A DNA stretch of 64,000 nucleotides from Pseudoscleropodium purum (GCA_963969395.1 OZ017801.1:13769611-13833610), one strand, 5' to 3'. Counted from the first letter of the stretch, positions 13,401-27,729 are shown. The notes: generated by a model from the sequence alone, not told the origin. Numbers and translations: made by a program.

Positions 13401-16400
13401 ATTCTGGAAGTGGAGTTGAAGCATTTGTATAAGATTGGAACAAGAGCGAAGAGTCTTGAGGAAGTCGAGCCTGACCCTCTACTCCACCACCGGATGTTGT
13501 TGAGCTGAATCTATAACCCCAAATAACCCTCTCAGAAACTCAATGCAATTAAGGCAGATGAACCTATGACCGGCACTTTAAGTGCTGCAACTGCACTTGG
13601 TTCCACTAGATTGAAAGTGGTATTTTATATGGATTAGTGAATAAATTTCAACTCCAACCCAAGCTGAAGCATAATGTTCGACACTATATTGAGTGAGTCA
13701 CCAATTTCTAACCTAGTCGGGTAGAACCTTTTTTTGACATTCAATGTCAGAAAACCCCTAGAATGGACAGGACTCCCACAGATGACTGTTAAGTGTTTAT
13801 TTCAAAGTTATGAATTGACAATGAAAAGTAAATTTGGATGTCATAGGGCGTTATTTCAGAGCAACTGTCGACATTAGAAAGGACTATATTATGGGATCAA
13901 TTCAAACGTACACTTGGATGACAAATCAGAAAGTGTTAAAAGAACAAAGTGCTTTAATGTAACAAACCTTAACGACGCTGGTTCCCTAATGTCGAGCTCA
14001 TCAGGTGATACATCTGAAACTTGAGATGTTGATCCAGGCACAGATGGAGATTGAGTTCCACTCAATGAGACGGTGGTTGCACCAGACTCACGACCAGGAA
14101 CAGGATAAGCACCTCTTGCTGTAAGACTTGTAATACCTGGCGGACCTGCACTAGTTGCAGGCGTATGACTTGGTTGATTTTGCCAAGGGAGTCGAGCGAA
14201 ATCCTGTCAACCAGCAAGTCATCAAAGATATAACAATAAAAGATAACCAACCAGAAAATATTTCTTAAGATTATACTCAAACCAATCCACATCAGCAAAA
14301 TGCATGGTAATGAAGAAGCCAATCTAAACAAATGGAAAGTCAAAAGAAAGCTATTGTATTCACCGTATAAAACAGTACACGCACACGATACACACTGTAG
14401 ATGTAAAGTCTATGACATCGGGTATAAAGGCTTAGCGACGATAAAAACTTGATTTATACAATGCATAATATCCACGGAGATCATAAAGAATCGTCAAATA
14501 AGAGAACATGAATATTCAACACACTAAAAATATTTGAAAGAAAGATTCAAGCTGAGTGATTGAATATCACTTAATACCGAAAAGCCGTAACCAAAAGCCG
14601 ATGGGCAATTAAAGGTTACGGGAAGCGGAAATAAGAACACATATCCATAAGTATATGAGAATCTATTCAAGTCAATTTGCATACCTCATAAACGCGTGCT
14701 TGTGCGCTAGATAATCGGCCTGGTCTTGGGCGCAGCGCCTCAGGAAGAGGCGTGAGGTTCTGATTCGTGTATATGTATTTCTCGTAGTACGCTGAACCAG
14801 TGCGAAGCCTGTCAGCTCTTCGAACTGCTAGAACAGGTGCGATCACCTCTTCTAAATCACGCTGTGCCTGTCAAAATTGCAAAGTCACAAAACATTACAT
14901 TGAAGAAAACCTGAATACAGATTACAGGGAAGCGTGAAGTAGCCTTAATCGAGTAAAACTTAAAGACTTCAATCAAGGGTATTCCAAAATCTTGAAAACC
15001 AGTTTCTAGAGTCAAGATGGAAAACATACCTTCTCAGTGGCCGCTTTCTCAATCACAGCACAACCCAAGTCTAAATTATCATTCGTGACTAAATTCACGG
15101 CTTGCTCTAACACATCCTGAGAAATAGCTGTCTGCATTAAACTCCTGAGATAATTTGCCATGGCAACTCTCAAGGGCTCCTGCCAGAGAAATAAGAACTG
15201 CTATCAGGAGAGAAGAGCGATGCCAAATAATAACATAGAATGACTATAATTCAGTCACATTCAAAAGACTGTTGCTTTGTACCGATCCAATTGGTAGAGT
15301 AAGTGCACAGTCTCAAGCAGCAACCAGTTAGTCAGAACTACATTTTCCGAACTCCCAATTTCAAAAAGAGCTCTGAGAAACCTAGTGCTATACCTTGCAA
15401 GTAACATGAGCCAAACTTCCCGCTAGACTTGCAACCATCAAATTGGCTGACTGATTTGTGCGACTTTCATCTGCCTCCATTGCATAGTCCTACAAGTAGG
15501 TCACAGAAAACCCAAAACAATTAAACAAGACAAGCAAAGGCAAAGAATTACATTCCACGCCACTACAGATAACACTAATGCTTGTCATTGACAATAATAA
15601 TAGAACTTATCGCTCGTTGAACAAAACAAAACAAACACATCTACACTACGGTTAGAAACACGAATGAATATTTAACACTGTCTTCACTACGGTAAAATGT
15701 TGGGAGAAAGTTGGACTGATCTCTCTCCAAAATACATAATCTAAGTAATCAATAGAAATACACTAAGTCACACCTTGACAACAAGCTCCCGGGTGGTCAT
15801 ACAAGCAATCGTCACACTTCGATCCACAACAGGAGAAATAATTTCTCTAATTGCACGCTCCATAGCCAGAGGCACGAATCTGCAATCGAAATCAATCCTC
15901 AGGTTTCAATATCTGAAGGAGAGTGATGCAATGGAACCACTATCTAGCATAATTGAACGTTTATCAAATTATAACAAATTTACTACCAAAACCCCCTACA
16001 GAGTAGAGCTTGTTCACATGTAGATTCTGCAAATATATGATTCATTTACAAAAAGGTTCAATGATCCAAGCAGAGTAGGATTGGACTATTTGAATATAAA
16101 ATATATGTACCTTGCGAGCTGGAGCTGTTGGCTAAGCCCAGCTAACTTAGAATTCAAGACTACATAGGACGTCAAATCAGGAATCGCCATTGACACCTGC
16201 GCAGGCGAAAGACCGCATCAACCCCAGGAATCACAAGCATCCACAAGCATCCCCATAACCAAGACACCATTCTCAAAACCAAATAGTACATCACCACGAC
16301 AAATGTACCTGGCTGGACGAGAACGATGGCTGAGATTGTAAAGACGTCGACGATACTTGACCATTCTGCGTCCGCTCCAGTGCAAGCGATGGTCGTTCTT

Positions 16401-19400
16401 CCTCGTTTAACTACAAAAATTATAAATAAAAAGGAAAATTGAGAAGAACACTACTACTCACCAATTTCACAGGGCTGCTCAAGACAACAAGACAATGACA
16501 CTTCCAACCTCGAATCAGAAGCTTTCTGCTGCGCTCTTACACAAAGGTGTATACACAAATACTTGGTATGAAATAACAACCCAAATAGAAGAGGTCCAGG
16601 GGTAAAAGTCACTAACACACAAATACAAATGTCATTTCAAAACTATAAGGAATTACAAATAATTTCTGGTGAAGAATATACCAACAAAAGACGTTTCAAG
16701 AAAATAAAATCTCGGGCAGACTAGTTGTAACGACATCTTTGATCACCGAGGAATAAAGTCAGATCATAAATCTAAATCAACTGCACCAACTGGAAATTCC
16801 ACAATCACAACACACGAACCTGTGCATTTACTGACGAAGACAGTGACGTGGCAGGCTGAGTAGCGATGGGAAGTTCAGGCGGAATATCCAGCTGCTGGGG
16901 CAGAGATGGGGCAGCCACAGATTGTGCAGAATCGCTTGCTGACGGAGCTGGTGAGGGTGATTGAGAAAATACGGGATCTTTATTAGAGAAATCAGGATTC
17001 CCTTCGAGCTCACGTTCCAGGCCCTCAAGAAGCTTTGATGGCTTCACATCCTTCATGTCCACGCTTAGATTCTTAAAAAGAACCTGAAAAGAAGAGGAGG
17101 TTACGGTGTTACAACTGGATATATTAAGGTGTAGCGATTTACCATCGGAATGGTCCAAGAATATCTTAAAAGAGTGTTCAGACTCTCAAACACATTTTGA
17201 AACAGAATCGAAGTTCATACCACAATAAACTCACCTCAATATCAAACTTGAGATTCATCTTCAGATTAGGTTGGTTGTATATCTCCACCAGCAAACTGAG
17301 TATCGCCATAGTCCATGGATTTGGAGGCTGGTAAGCCAGACTCTGGTTACAAGGCTCCAATACCTATGAAAGAGCAGATTAGGAGAAGAACAATACAAAA
17401 ATGACGTAGCTGCTAAGCTACAATATAGAAAATTCATAGAAAACGAATTATACTTCAGATTTTCATTGCTACAGAACTTTCGTTTCTATGAGAATCAGTT
17501 CAAAATCGACATAGGATCAGTGATACACACCTTAGATGTAAATGGAATGATGGCAATCATGAGTCCCTTCTGATACGCCTGCACACGCAGATACAGTAAA
17601 ATAATTGTTCAAGCCATATCAAAAAACTCACAAGTAGCTCAGTCAAGAACATTTAACGATACTGTGAATAATAAACTGAACAAAGACAAATACAGCATAC
17701 CAAAATGGCCCACTACACACCAAACTATGACAATTAACAGTGACATTAAACCACAAGAGACCCTGGAGATGATCCTGTAGATTACGCAGGTTGATGAGAC
17801 ATCTTCCAAACACGTTCCAAGCAGAATCGTGTGTCGATGGAAGAGCAGAATCCTGAGAATCAGATGCTGATAAAGGAACGGTAATTCTAATTTACAACAT
17901 TATGAACATTCCACTAAATTTTATGAGACATCCATATTACGCATTGATCTCGGAAAGGTGAAGTAGAAGCTGGGCAAGGAACGCAGGTTTAAAGCATCAA
18001 CGTTACCCTGATAATAAGAGATTTAGGATCAATTTCACGAGCTCTCAAAGCCTGATTTCGTCTGATGGTTAACTTGCCAAGCCAGCTTCCTAAATTCTTC
18101 AAAAGTGACCTCTCCTCTGAGTGAGTCTTGATCAAGTTTGAGCCCAATAAAACCTGCCAACACAGGTTTCACAGTAAGAAGGTCTAGAAAACACGAATAT
18201 AGGGAGGACTTGTACTCAAATTTTAATGAGAAAAATACATAATCGTCACAAGAGTTCCATAGAATCAATTTGTGCTCAAACAACAGCACAAAATAGAACA
18301 AAAAACATGAATGAAAACAAGACTCTACCTTGCAGTTTTCATAGGTTGTCTTGAGAACTTCCTTTTGCAGCTCCTTAGAATTCATCTTGTCTAAGAATTT
18401 GATGTATGTATCATGATTGTTGGGTTCGATGCTTGCTCTGTCAAGATGTTAGCACCATGCACACAATTAAGAACAAATCAGACTAATCACAACTCAGAAC
18501 CATGTCAAAATTTGACCAAGCCTCCAGAAATTGACATCCAAGATCATTTTCTATACCAGTTGAGTGACCTCGTACAATGATACCACATAAGAATCAACAA
18601 AGAACATATGTATGTTTACCGTTTCATCACAATGTATTGGGCAAACCATGGATGATATTCCTCTATCAAAACTTCAACACACTCCTTTGCTTTGGCTTCC
18701 AGATTTGTCCAAGATATATTATTGATAATAAATGCTACTTTGTCCTGTGTGTCTGAATTTGGCGCCTGATAAGAACAAACGCCAAAATAAGATAAGTAAA
18801 AAAATTCAACTACTGAAGTTCTTGGAGAGCATGCTCAAAAATACGCTCACATCAAAAATCAAAACAAAACTCTTGTCAATAAAATTCTCAACATGCATCA
18901 CAAATGCCCGCAGATGTCAAACCAGAATACCTCGATAGGTGTGTCCCGCTTGCCAGCAGCGGCAACAAGAGTCTCTATGTTAAGAGCGTGTCCAAACCCA
19001 GATATAGCTGTCCGTAGAGAGCCTAAAAGAAAGGCAAGGAGATTTACTGTAAGAATGATGGCACTTGCACAGCTCATAACGGATGAATCCATGTTTGCAT
19101 TTACTGACAAGACACCGTAAAGTAAAATAAACAAATAACCCAGATAGCCAATGCAAAAGACGAAAAAGAAATACTACAAATTGTTTAGTGGCGACAAATT
19201 TCTTATCTACCTGCATTAGCAGATCTCGGTCGATTGGAGGATTGAACTGCTGAGGAAACTGCCTGACCGTTTGCAGCTGCTGAAAATGGGAAGTAAGGAG
19301 CCGCAGTAGAAAGATTAGTCGAATCGGTACTCGAGTACTGTGAAGGCCCCGATAGTTCAGTAGTTCGAGTAGAGGCATTCTCCTTTACTTGCGCCTCCGA

Positions 19401-22400
19401 CCTTGCAGACGCTGTACTTACACCATCAGATCTCTCTTCAGATGAGGAATACTGAGAGACCGGAAATTGTAAAGATGTGGCCGACGGAGCACGGGAAATT
19501 GGTTGGAAGAGTGATTGAGCATTTGTCTGCAATACTGGCTGTGACGATAATAAGGAATCCAAAGCTGATTGAGAATCGTTTTGCGGTTGTTGCCCCCCAA
19601 CAGTTGAAGAGAAGCTTCCAGCAGTTGTTTGTAGCAAGGCATCCAACCCCTGACCAGTGACAACTAATCTTAGTAACCTCCAAACAGGACAAGAGGAGAC
19701 ACTCTAGTCAAAAGAAACATGCATCAAGATATAGCTTCTCTTGAAGAAAATTTAGGATGAAAGATGAAAGATCTCTACTAAACAAAAAACAAAAAACAAA
19801 AACAAAAATTCTGGATGACCCTATTACTTTCATTAATGAACTTAACGCATTGTTCCACCATCTAATGAACCAGACCACGATTCAACACCTACCTGTCCAG
19901 ATGGATACCGCAACTGTCGTAACTGAGAGCTTGAGAACCTATTACCAGCTGGATTGACAGCAGCAAACGCTGAATTGTAAATTTCATCCTGAGAATCCTG
20001 AAGAACGCTCGTTGGAGCGTTAACAATTGTCGGAAGTGCTACGACGGAAGGGTCATGTGAATTGTTAATAACTGCATTTGGATCTGCTGTGTGGCTTGCT
20101 TTAACTATGTTCATAATGTAATCCATTATTTCATCATGCGCTTCATGGATGTGTGGAACTTGTAGAATATGATAGCAAAACTCAGGCCATTCTTCTAGTC
20201 GTTCTCGAAAAGAATTCAAAGCCTGAATAGCAAATGAGAACATCTGGAAACATACAAAGACGTGGGAGTCAATTCACATAGCAGTTAGATTTACTGAGGA
20301 ATGCCTGAAATGCACGATTCTATAGCAAGGGAGAACCGGAAGGCAAAGTTGGCACAATCTGCTGAAATAACGGGTGTCGGAGATATTAATGCTTCATACC
20401 ATTGTTTACTACGACAACTTTTACCACATGCTAAGAAATGACAAAATCCCCACATAATAAATAAACCAAATTTCCATAGAGCAGAACCACATAAAAAAAC
20501 GTCAGAATTACCTTCGATCCAACTGGCTTTGAGAAAGCCTCCAGTATAAAAGTCAAAATTTTGTCAAGATTACTGCTCGAAACCAGATGGTGCTTGATCA
20601 AGGATCCTGTCACAGCACAGACAGCTCTTCAATCGTCTGGTGTAGCCTTTCCATTCTAATATATTAAACTTAAAAAGTAGCATCAACCACACAAAGATCC
20701 AGATCGATTGATTCTCAGAGGGGAATTCTTACCAAATAGAGCTGCTGTGACAGCCAAGAAATTATCTGGATACTGATCTATTAGTGGAATTTCATCGAAC
20801 AGACAAGTTATCATTCGTGAAAAGATCGCCTTCTCCCGCCTGATAGCCATACATACAATGTCCACATGCCTCGAATGTTAGAATTTCCAACCTACCACAA
20901 GAATGTTATAATAGGGTGTCAACCACAACGAATGACGTGCAATAACCCAAATTCCAAGCAGCGTTATGGCATTCAAACGGCTAATGTGACGCTATTAAAA
21001 TGGAACGACACATTCTCTACTCGTTTAGCCACGCACTAAGCTTTAAGCAATCAAACAAAAGCCAACCTGCGAAGTTCATGCTCAAGGGAACAGCAACCAG
21101 GGCTTGAAAACACTAACTGGACAGCTGAAAGCGAATAACAGTGTTCCTCAGCTGAGACAAAGATTTCTCTAACCAGAAAAAGAGCCTCCTTAACATCAAT
21201 ACACTAGCAATATGAAGAAAAAATGAGCGCCAGAAAGAGAACTTCAAGGAAAGGGAGTTTACGAATTGGAAGGGGATCGATTGAACTGCTGCAGCATGTT
21301 GACCACGGTTTGCACTGGAACCTTTTCATGGTAAATACTTTCAAAGTAAAGATTCGCCTGTTTATCAACATCAATCTCTTTAAACTCTTGCGGTGATGAT
21401 TCAATAGAAATCATGTTTGAGTCTGATGAATTCGCTGTTTCACTTCCTCTTGCGCTGGTTATCTCATTGACGAGATCTCCCGAAGATAGGAGACCTGAGG
21501 CAGCAGACAGAACCTTCAATATGGAAGCAGAAATGTCCGACTCGTGGTTTTCAGAATGTTCAATTGCTCCATTCGCTTCATCCAACATAAATTGCCTTTC
21601 TTCTAAAAAACTCAAGCAAGCCTGACCAAACCAATCACATGATTAAGAATACCACCTTGAAGAATACACCAACACAAGGGAAGGCAGTTCTACAGTTTCA
21701 GATACAATCATCTTTCATAATCGGTCTGACTGATTTGGAATAGGCTCAACCGGTACTTGGAACGCCGCAGTCCACGTAATGAAACTAATAATGCAGAAAT
21801 AGATACAGAGACTTTTAAGCATTTATGTTCTGAACACAAACACAACTAAACCAAGAATTGCTAAAGTAAGAAAAAAAATAAAGAAAAAAAACAAGAAAAA
21901 GGAAGGGAACAAACCGAAGCAAATGAATCACGATGGATAGAGACTTCTTCCTCAAGCCATATCTCTAAGTTCAGTAGGCCTATTCTAGAGGCAAAAACTG
22001 CAAGCTTCAATGCAACTTGAGAGGGTATGCTGTTTAATACTTCCGGTAAAACCTGCACGTAACACGTCAAAAAAAGATGTAAAATGGCTATACATAAATA
22101 ACATGATAACAAGAAGCATGATATCCATCCAAACATCGAAGATACTCAACCGCAGTAGGTTTCGTTGACATCAAGCTTGCTCCTGTAGAGGCAAGGGGAA
22201 GATTTGATCTCTACATGCTTACAAAATATTCAGATTTGATTACTTACCTTCAAACCTCTGCAGACCTGCAGAACCCGACCATATGCAGAGGGGTCCTTTG
22301 AGATGAGAAAATTGGTCATTTCCATTTTCAGCGCTTCTGGGTTGATAGACCACAGCTTACTCCACAAAGGGGCAATAGTTTCATCCTCAGTGCTGAAATG

Positions 22401-25400
22401 AACTTGAGAAAATTGTGGTCTGAGTACCAAAGCCAGAGTCTCCTGTTGGAAACTTCCATGAGTTCCCTGCACAAAAAGTACCCCATTGAAAGAATTCAAG
22501 ATCTTAATCATACTAAACGAGATGACCGCATTGAGTTATCAGTCTTGCGTTTTAAAACTCCAAGTCTTGTGATACATACTACTGACAGAAAACTCTTGCA
22601 ACAAATGACCATTGTGCACTCAACCCTATTAAATGAAAATAACAAGAAAAAATTTCACAGAAATCGAAGAGTCTTATAATTTAAAATCCACGATGCCTTT
22701 GCCGACAGCGGGATGGACCTGGTAACCTAGTTACATACGGCAGACCTCAAGAGCTGCCAAAGAAATAAAATACACAATTAGCACCCGAGGTTAACCAACA
22801 CCTGGGAAAACTCTGTCCAACCTCTGGGGATGCGACACTATAGTGGGAGCGCCTTACCTTCAACGATACGTCAATGTTGACCTGCATAAGGCCCAAAGCC
22901 AGAAGCTCTGGACACTGGTTTCGTGGAAATTCTAAAATCTCTCGGACCTGATCAGCATGCCCCAGCTCTGCCAGGCGACACAGAACTTCAAGCAGATCTA
23001 GAGAGAGCCAGGCATGGTTGGGTGACTTGAAGTTTCCATCTTCAGTTTCCATCTGCGATTCCCAAGCAGCTCAACCACTACGTACTGAGGCAAAGAAAGT
23101 GACATGAACAGCGACCTGATCACTAGACGTGGCCACTGAAACTCCAACAAATATCACTGTAATGAAATCTTGGATAAATTACTGTCCAACAACAGAAAGC
23201 ATATGCGTAATCATAGCCACCAGTTGCCGCAACTGAAATTTCCCATCCTCTCTATACGATAAAGCTGTCTAATCATAGCAGCCTAGATGATTATAACAAC
23301 GGCCTACAGCGTTATCTCACATTTACTCTGTAACTTGCAGAAAGAACATTCAACGAGAATATATTTTTGTGAAAGAACCATACCAGCTTCCTTGCTGAAT
23401 GAGAAAAACTGAAAACCTCTGGAGCCGCTGATATCGCATGCCTCAGGAAAGATAATTGACCTTCATCATTCTTCCACACGTGCCTATAGATAGCGTCAAG
23501 AGGAAAAGGGTCCTGTTGAAGTAATCACATGAGTAAATATTACAAACCAAGTTCAGGGTTTCATGGATGTGTGAAGCTCTACTTTCTGTCAAAATGATGA
23601 CGGTACAACAAAAGAAGATGAGCCATGATCACCAAGTTCGACAATAGGCAACTTACCTCACAACCTAATTTGTACATCGTCATGAAGAGGGTAAAAGCGT
23701 TCTCATCCGGCAGAAAGAATCCCTCGAAGTCCAGGCTTGATACTATCAAACTCCAATCCAAACTTGGATTCTGATTCACACTCACGTTGTCACATTCAGC
23801 ACCAGCGCACATAAAATGAAAATGCCTGACTAATCTAGACACAAAATCGTAAAAAACTATACTCCATTCCGATTTGAGTTCATAAAGTAAAACCAACTAA
23901 TGTTGCCTTGATAACCCTAAACCCTATGAACAACAGCACTGTTCCAAGCATATTACGGTGCACAAAAGAGACACCACAATAGCCAATGACAGGATAAACC
24001 TTTAAGTGCTCAATCTAATAATAGAAACTCCACTTTGGAAGATAATTGTCACTCATAGTGACTTTCGGAACATCTTCCTACTGCTGAAAAATGTAGGGTA
24101 AGATTTCCTCTTTCTGTAAGTACATATTGTTACCTTCCTTGAAGCTACTTAAATGATTTATTTCAACTCATACAGATGTGAAAGTAGCCAATTCTGACCA
24201 TTAGGGCACTCCGGGGTTGGAATCAATGAACAACCAACTACAAAGCCTAGGGTTGGTGATCAATGACGATATCAAATCCAGAAGAAACCAGTTATAAGCA
24301 ACTACTCTACATCAGAAAACATATTAAGCAACATCTCACCATTTGATTAATAGCACCCAATAGGATGTCCACGTGCCAACTTGTTAATTTCGATGTTACC
24401 GGCTCTCCCTTGCAAAGAGTATTACAGAATGACCCATGTATATTTTGAACCTCCTCTAAACCCTTCGCAGTTCGAGCTACAGTAGCCAATATCCGTGCAA
24501 TGTCGCCTTCTAAAAGTGGGCCACCGTATGATAGAACCTCTTTGCAATGATCGACACTATACGTGCAGTCAAATCCGAGCTCCTCCATTAAGCTAGCCAC
24601 GTCAGTTGCTTGCTCCAAGTCCATCAAAACGGTTTCCGGCACCAATGAACCCGAATTCACGACTACATTGAAATCTCTGCTAAAAAAAATAATTGTCAAT
24701 GCAAATATGGCCAAAGTTCATTAACCCCGATCAAGAAAGGCAGAAGCATGACTACACGGCTGGCAAAAGTCCACGCATAAAAAATTGATATGCAGATACA
24801 AGAAATTCAACACCGTGATGGCATCGTTTCACCTAGTGTAAATCACAGTATTCTCCTAAGGATGCTAAAAAACGAAAAAAATTGCACCAAGGATCGCCTA
24901 GCACATCAACATAAAATCTTAGAGGAAGAACAAAATCATACCTTAAAGAGTTTACCTCCTTACTGGCATCATTGAGGAAGGGAACCACTGTTAAGGAATC
25001 GAGTGCAAATGGTTGCAAAGCAGGCAAGGACTTCAGAAAAGAAGACCGCAGTTTCAGAAGGGCTTCACTTGAATACAAATACCATAGAATCCTTTCAATC
25101 AAATCTTCTGAGATATCTGATACTGGATTCTGACAGAGGTCCTTGATCTTTATCTCAAAAAAGGCTAGCCCTGTAATAATATCAAACAGAGTATGCCAAA
25201 CATACACGGAAGATTTCAGAAGAAACGGGAGATAATTATATTTAATATCTCTATTTGACTACATAATCTCAAAACGAAAGCGCTTTTGCGTCTCGAAACT
25301 CTTCAGAACGAAAACGTCAGACTAATACCCTTCATCCTAGGGAGAAGAAAGTTGAAAAGGAAGTAGTGACTTTTCTCATGAGCTATCATGCCATGAACGG

Positions 25401-26172
25401 CACACACCCAATCCAATGCGCTACAATCTATAACCCTCATCAGCATGAGTAACACAACAGATTACTACTTGCCATAAATCATAAGTGAAAGGTTGAAGCT
25501 CATCCTACAATCCCCGTCCTATTTACACTCACCTTGTTGGCGTAGACTAAAATCTTCTGCGTCGGTAAGAGCAAGTCCAAGAGCGATTTGCTCTGGCAAA
25601 GTAAGTTTCAGCGCTCTGCAAAGATTGGCTAGAAACTCTTCACTAACACATGGAAGAATTCGCAAAGCTTCGCAAAATACAGTTCCAAGATTGGGCTGAT
25701 GGATCAAACTCCGAATAACAAGTGTCAACAGGTCGAATTTCACTTGCAAATTTTGATCATCTTCTGCCAAATTGACTTGCTCCAGGCAATTTCGTAACAA
25801 AATGATACTCCCATCAAGTCCATAACTGATCAACTGCAACCCATTATCATTAGGATGCTCATCAGCAAGAGACACGAGAGTGAACCAAAAAAATATCCTT
25901 GAGTGCTTGCTACTGGTACATGATAAATACCCAAAATCAGCAACGATCACGAGAAGAAATCCCAAAACATGGACAGAAACAAGAAACACGACCTTCATAT
26001 CAAGTAAATACTGATGTACCGACTTTGCTTGCCTGCTAAACAGCAGCAATCTACCAGTCAGAAAAGTAAGTACCTCGCAGACCTCCTTCGCCACAGATTT
26101 GTAATTGTTTTTGCTCAGATTAGCAACCTGAAAACCAATCTGAGCTGCAAGAGGTGATTCGCACGGCATCAT
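6937..26172 (-). CDS. NOT1: CCR4-NOT transcription complex subunit 1 (NOT1/CNOT1), complete, 49 exons
   Basis: This is the scaffold of the CCR4-NOT deadenylase complex, which shortens mRNA poly(A) tails and represses translation in the cytoplasm; CAF1/CCR4, CNOT9 and NOT2/3 dock on it. I traced 49 exons with GT-AG borders and matching phases. They sum to 7,599 coding bases (2,532 aa plus stop), close to the 2,400-2,500 aa of other NOT1 proteins. The start at 26172 has an in-frame stop upstream, and its N-terminus aligns with my recollection of plant NOT1. The C-terminal part carries family signatures such as [38 protein letters not shown] and [20 protein letters not shown]. Nearly all introns are 80-600 bp and AT-rich. 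Exon positions are in the six block entries that follow. Identification is certain; a few splice choices (exons 4, 34/35, 47) are judgement calls. Confidence 0.97.
10609..14203 (-). other. NOT1 exons 28-38: low-complexity linker and connector domain, aa 1601-2045
   Basis: Exons: 14203-13968, 13510-13369, 13238-13113, 12726-12670, 12549-12472, 12315-12199, 11978-11852, 11652-11549, 11411-11307, 11086-10994, 10758-10609. Exons 28-30 encode a Ser/Thr/Pro-rich linker. From exon 32 the connector domain follows, with [40 protein letters not shown] and [19 protein letters not shown]. Exon 34 to 35 uses donor GTACGC at 11851 and acceptor TATGCAG before 11652, which restores the conserved DGGRNK junction. 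Confidence 0.88.
14685..16410 (-). other. NOT1 exons 22-27: CNOT9-binding domain (DUF3819), aa 1360-1600
   Basis: Exons: 16410-16309, 16196-16111, 15879-15774, 15489-15394, 15179-15030, 14867-14685. The core reads [58 protein letters not shown] and [19 protein letters not shown]. This is the conserved helical bundle that recruits CNOT9/CAF40. The following [16 protein letters not shown] stretch is also typical of plant NOT1. Confidence 0.93.
16820..19022 (-). other. NOT1 exons 15-21: MIF4G domain (CAF1 docking), aa 1048-1359
   Basis: Exons: 19022-18931, 18765-18620, 18437-18329, 18153-18007, 17578-17531, 17363-17235, 17083-16820. The segment begins with [15 protein letters not shown] and contains [44 protein letters not shown]-like [25 protein letters not shown] and [17 protein letters not shown]. 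These are hallmark blocks of the NOT1 MIF4G domain, which binds the CAF1 deadenylase. Exon 21 ends in a Pro/Ser-rich linker. Confidence 0.93.
19211..20869 (-). other. NOT1 exons 11-14: central helical domain and Ser/Gln-rich linker, aa 707-1047
   Basis: Exons: 20869-20733, 20606-20512, 20243-19893, 19649-19211. The helical part ([19 protein letters not shown], then [14 protein letters not shown], then [17 protein letters not shown]) corresponds to the region that in animal CNOT1 binds the zinc-finger protein TTP. Exon 14 (146 codons) is a low-complexity Ser/Gln/Ala/Thr-rich linker without recognisable fold, as expected between the central and MIF4G domains. Confidence 0.9.
21263..26172 (-). 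other. NOT1 exons 1-10: N-terminal helical (HEAT-like) scaffold, aa 1-706
   Basis: Exons (high to low coordinate): 26172-26074, 25833-25533, 25170-24942, 24676-24340, 23770-23657, 23512-23384, 23052-22858, 22466-22248, 22052-21915, 21621-21263. The joined protein is alpha-helical and matches the N-terminal region of plant NOT1; examples are [30 protein letters not shown] and [19 protein letters not shown]. In other eukaryotes this part binds complex-specific partners such as CNOT10/11 (established for animals, inferred here). Confidence 0.93.
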
Positions 26173-27640
26173 AGCTCGACTACCAAATCACGATACTACT
26201 TAGTATGAAGAAAGTGCCCTGCCCCTCTGTCTACCGATATATCTACCAGTTGAGCACATCCATTCTCCTGCATCCCCGAAACCTAAAAGTGTTGGATTGA
26301 TCACGTCTGTCCCTGGCAGCTCTAATCGCTATACTTGTCGCACACCCTGCAGCTTCCGTAGCTGAAGTTTCAGACTAGACAATCAGGCCGCCTGATATTC
26401 CATTTCTCTGCATGATTGATCTCCAATTAGAGCGTCGATTCCACAGTTCCTTCCCTACTAACCTTCGTTATCAATAGCCCGGAACTGAACGTGATGCTAC
26501 AGACCTCATGTCATCAATTCCTCCTTGTCCATTCACCTCCAACAAATCGAATAGGCACCCTGCGTTACACACGATGTCAGTAAAAGCACCAGCTGCCGAA
26601 ACCTAAACACCACTTACAGATACGGTTACCAGGATTGGAAAAGAATAGACATCTCTCATTTTCCCATTATATTTACAAACCCGAAAATTAATAAAAGACC
26701 CCGAAACACCTCTCGTCCAAGGACTTTCTCAAACCAAAACAGACTCAGTTTGAATGCCACGAACACTCTGTCCCAACTAAGACACTGACTAACGCAAAAG
26801 CGAATACTACTTTAAACCGATTCAATCCAATAACTTCTCTTCATAACAATCAAGCAATCGACAACACAAACTTCACAATCACACATAAACCTCGCTGATT
26901 CCACTCCACACCCTAACAAAATCCCGAGATTTTTTTCAAAATGCACCGGTTCTAAACTCCTCTCAATACAAACTAGCTCCAAACAAAAATTCACAACCCC
27001 CAGCTAGAATCCAAAATCCAAAACCCAAAATCCCCCCAAAAGCTAAAGCTCAAACCGCAAAAGGCTTCTCCCTCAAAACCAGTCCATCCCCCGAGCTAAA
27101 AGCAAAATAGCAACCGAGTCCTCTGTGCATCAAAAACACCGCTAATACGGAACGATTTCAGTCACCTCATCTCCAACACAACACATCACAACACATTTAC
27201 AGCTTCGGAATTAACAGTAACACTCCTCGCTGCGTCCAACACCGGTGCAGGAATCCCAACTTGGAGTTCTCAGCGATGAGAACGAGAAGCAAGCCAATGT
27301 TGAAGCGTACCGAGAGGACGAAACGACGAGCGAGAAGGAGAGTAACTTAAGCGTAAGCTGGAAACCCTAGCGCGAGGGAGAGAGTTCGAGGGAGAGCGGG
27401 GGCACTTTGGGGATACGTCGAAGGGCGGATTTGTGTACTGTATTGTACAGTGAGCGAGCTGCGGAGGGAGGGGGGAGCTGGAGAACTGAACGACGGACTG
27501 AGAAGAGCACCTGGTGGATCCACTTCTCGCTTGCGATGTGGTTTTCGTTCGTCGGACGTCGGACGTGGGTTGGTTTCGTTGACGGAGGTTTGGGCTTAGG
27601 GGTGTGTGCCAGGAGAGGTGGTCACTGAGACCTTGGACCG
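26173..27640 (-). promoter_or_regulatory. NOT1 5' leader and promoter region
   Basis: This is the unannotated stretch upstream of the NOT1 start. It becomes GC-richer from about 27.2 to 27.6 kb, against AT-rich DNA beyond 27.65 kb. On the NOT1 strand a C/T-rich run (CTCTCCTTCTCGCTCG at about 27330-27345) resembles plant Y-patch core promoters. A 5'-UTR intron is likely given the distance but I could not place it firmly. The 73-codon plus-strand frame at 27407-27628 has no recognisable motif. Confidence 0.45.
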
Positions 27641-27729
27641 TAGACTATGCACCCTGAGACCGTGGACTCCACCTTCATACTCATCACTCACCGTGCTTTC
27701 GTATTTCCCTAATGTATGAGTGGAAATGA

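Noticed and set aside
25996..26172. Longer first exon of NOT1 running to the GTCGTG site at 25992
   Set aside because: The GTACTT donor at 26073 gives a junction (EVCE then LISYGLDG) that aligns with plant NOT1; the longer form adds unsupported residues and uses a poor donor.
27407..27628. 73-codon plus-strand frame in the GC-rich block near the NOT1 promoter
   Set aside because: Composition explains the open frame; there is no conserved motif and no splice partner downstream.
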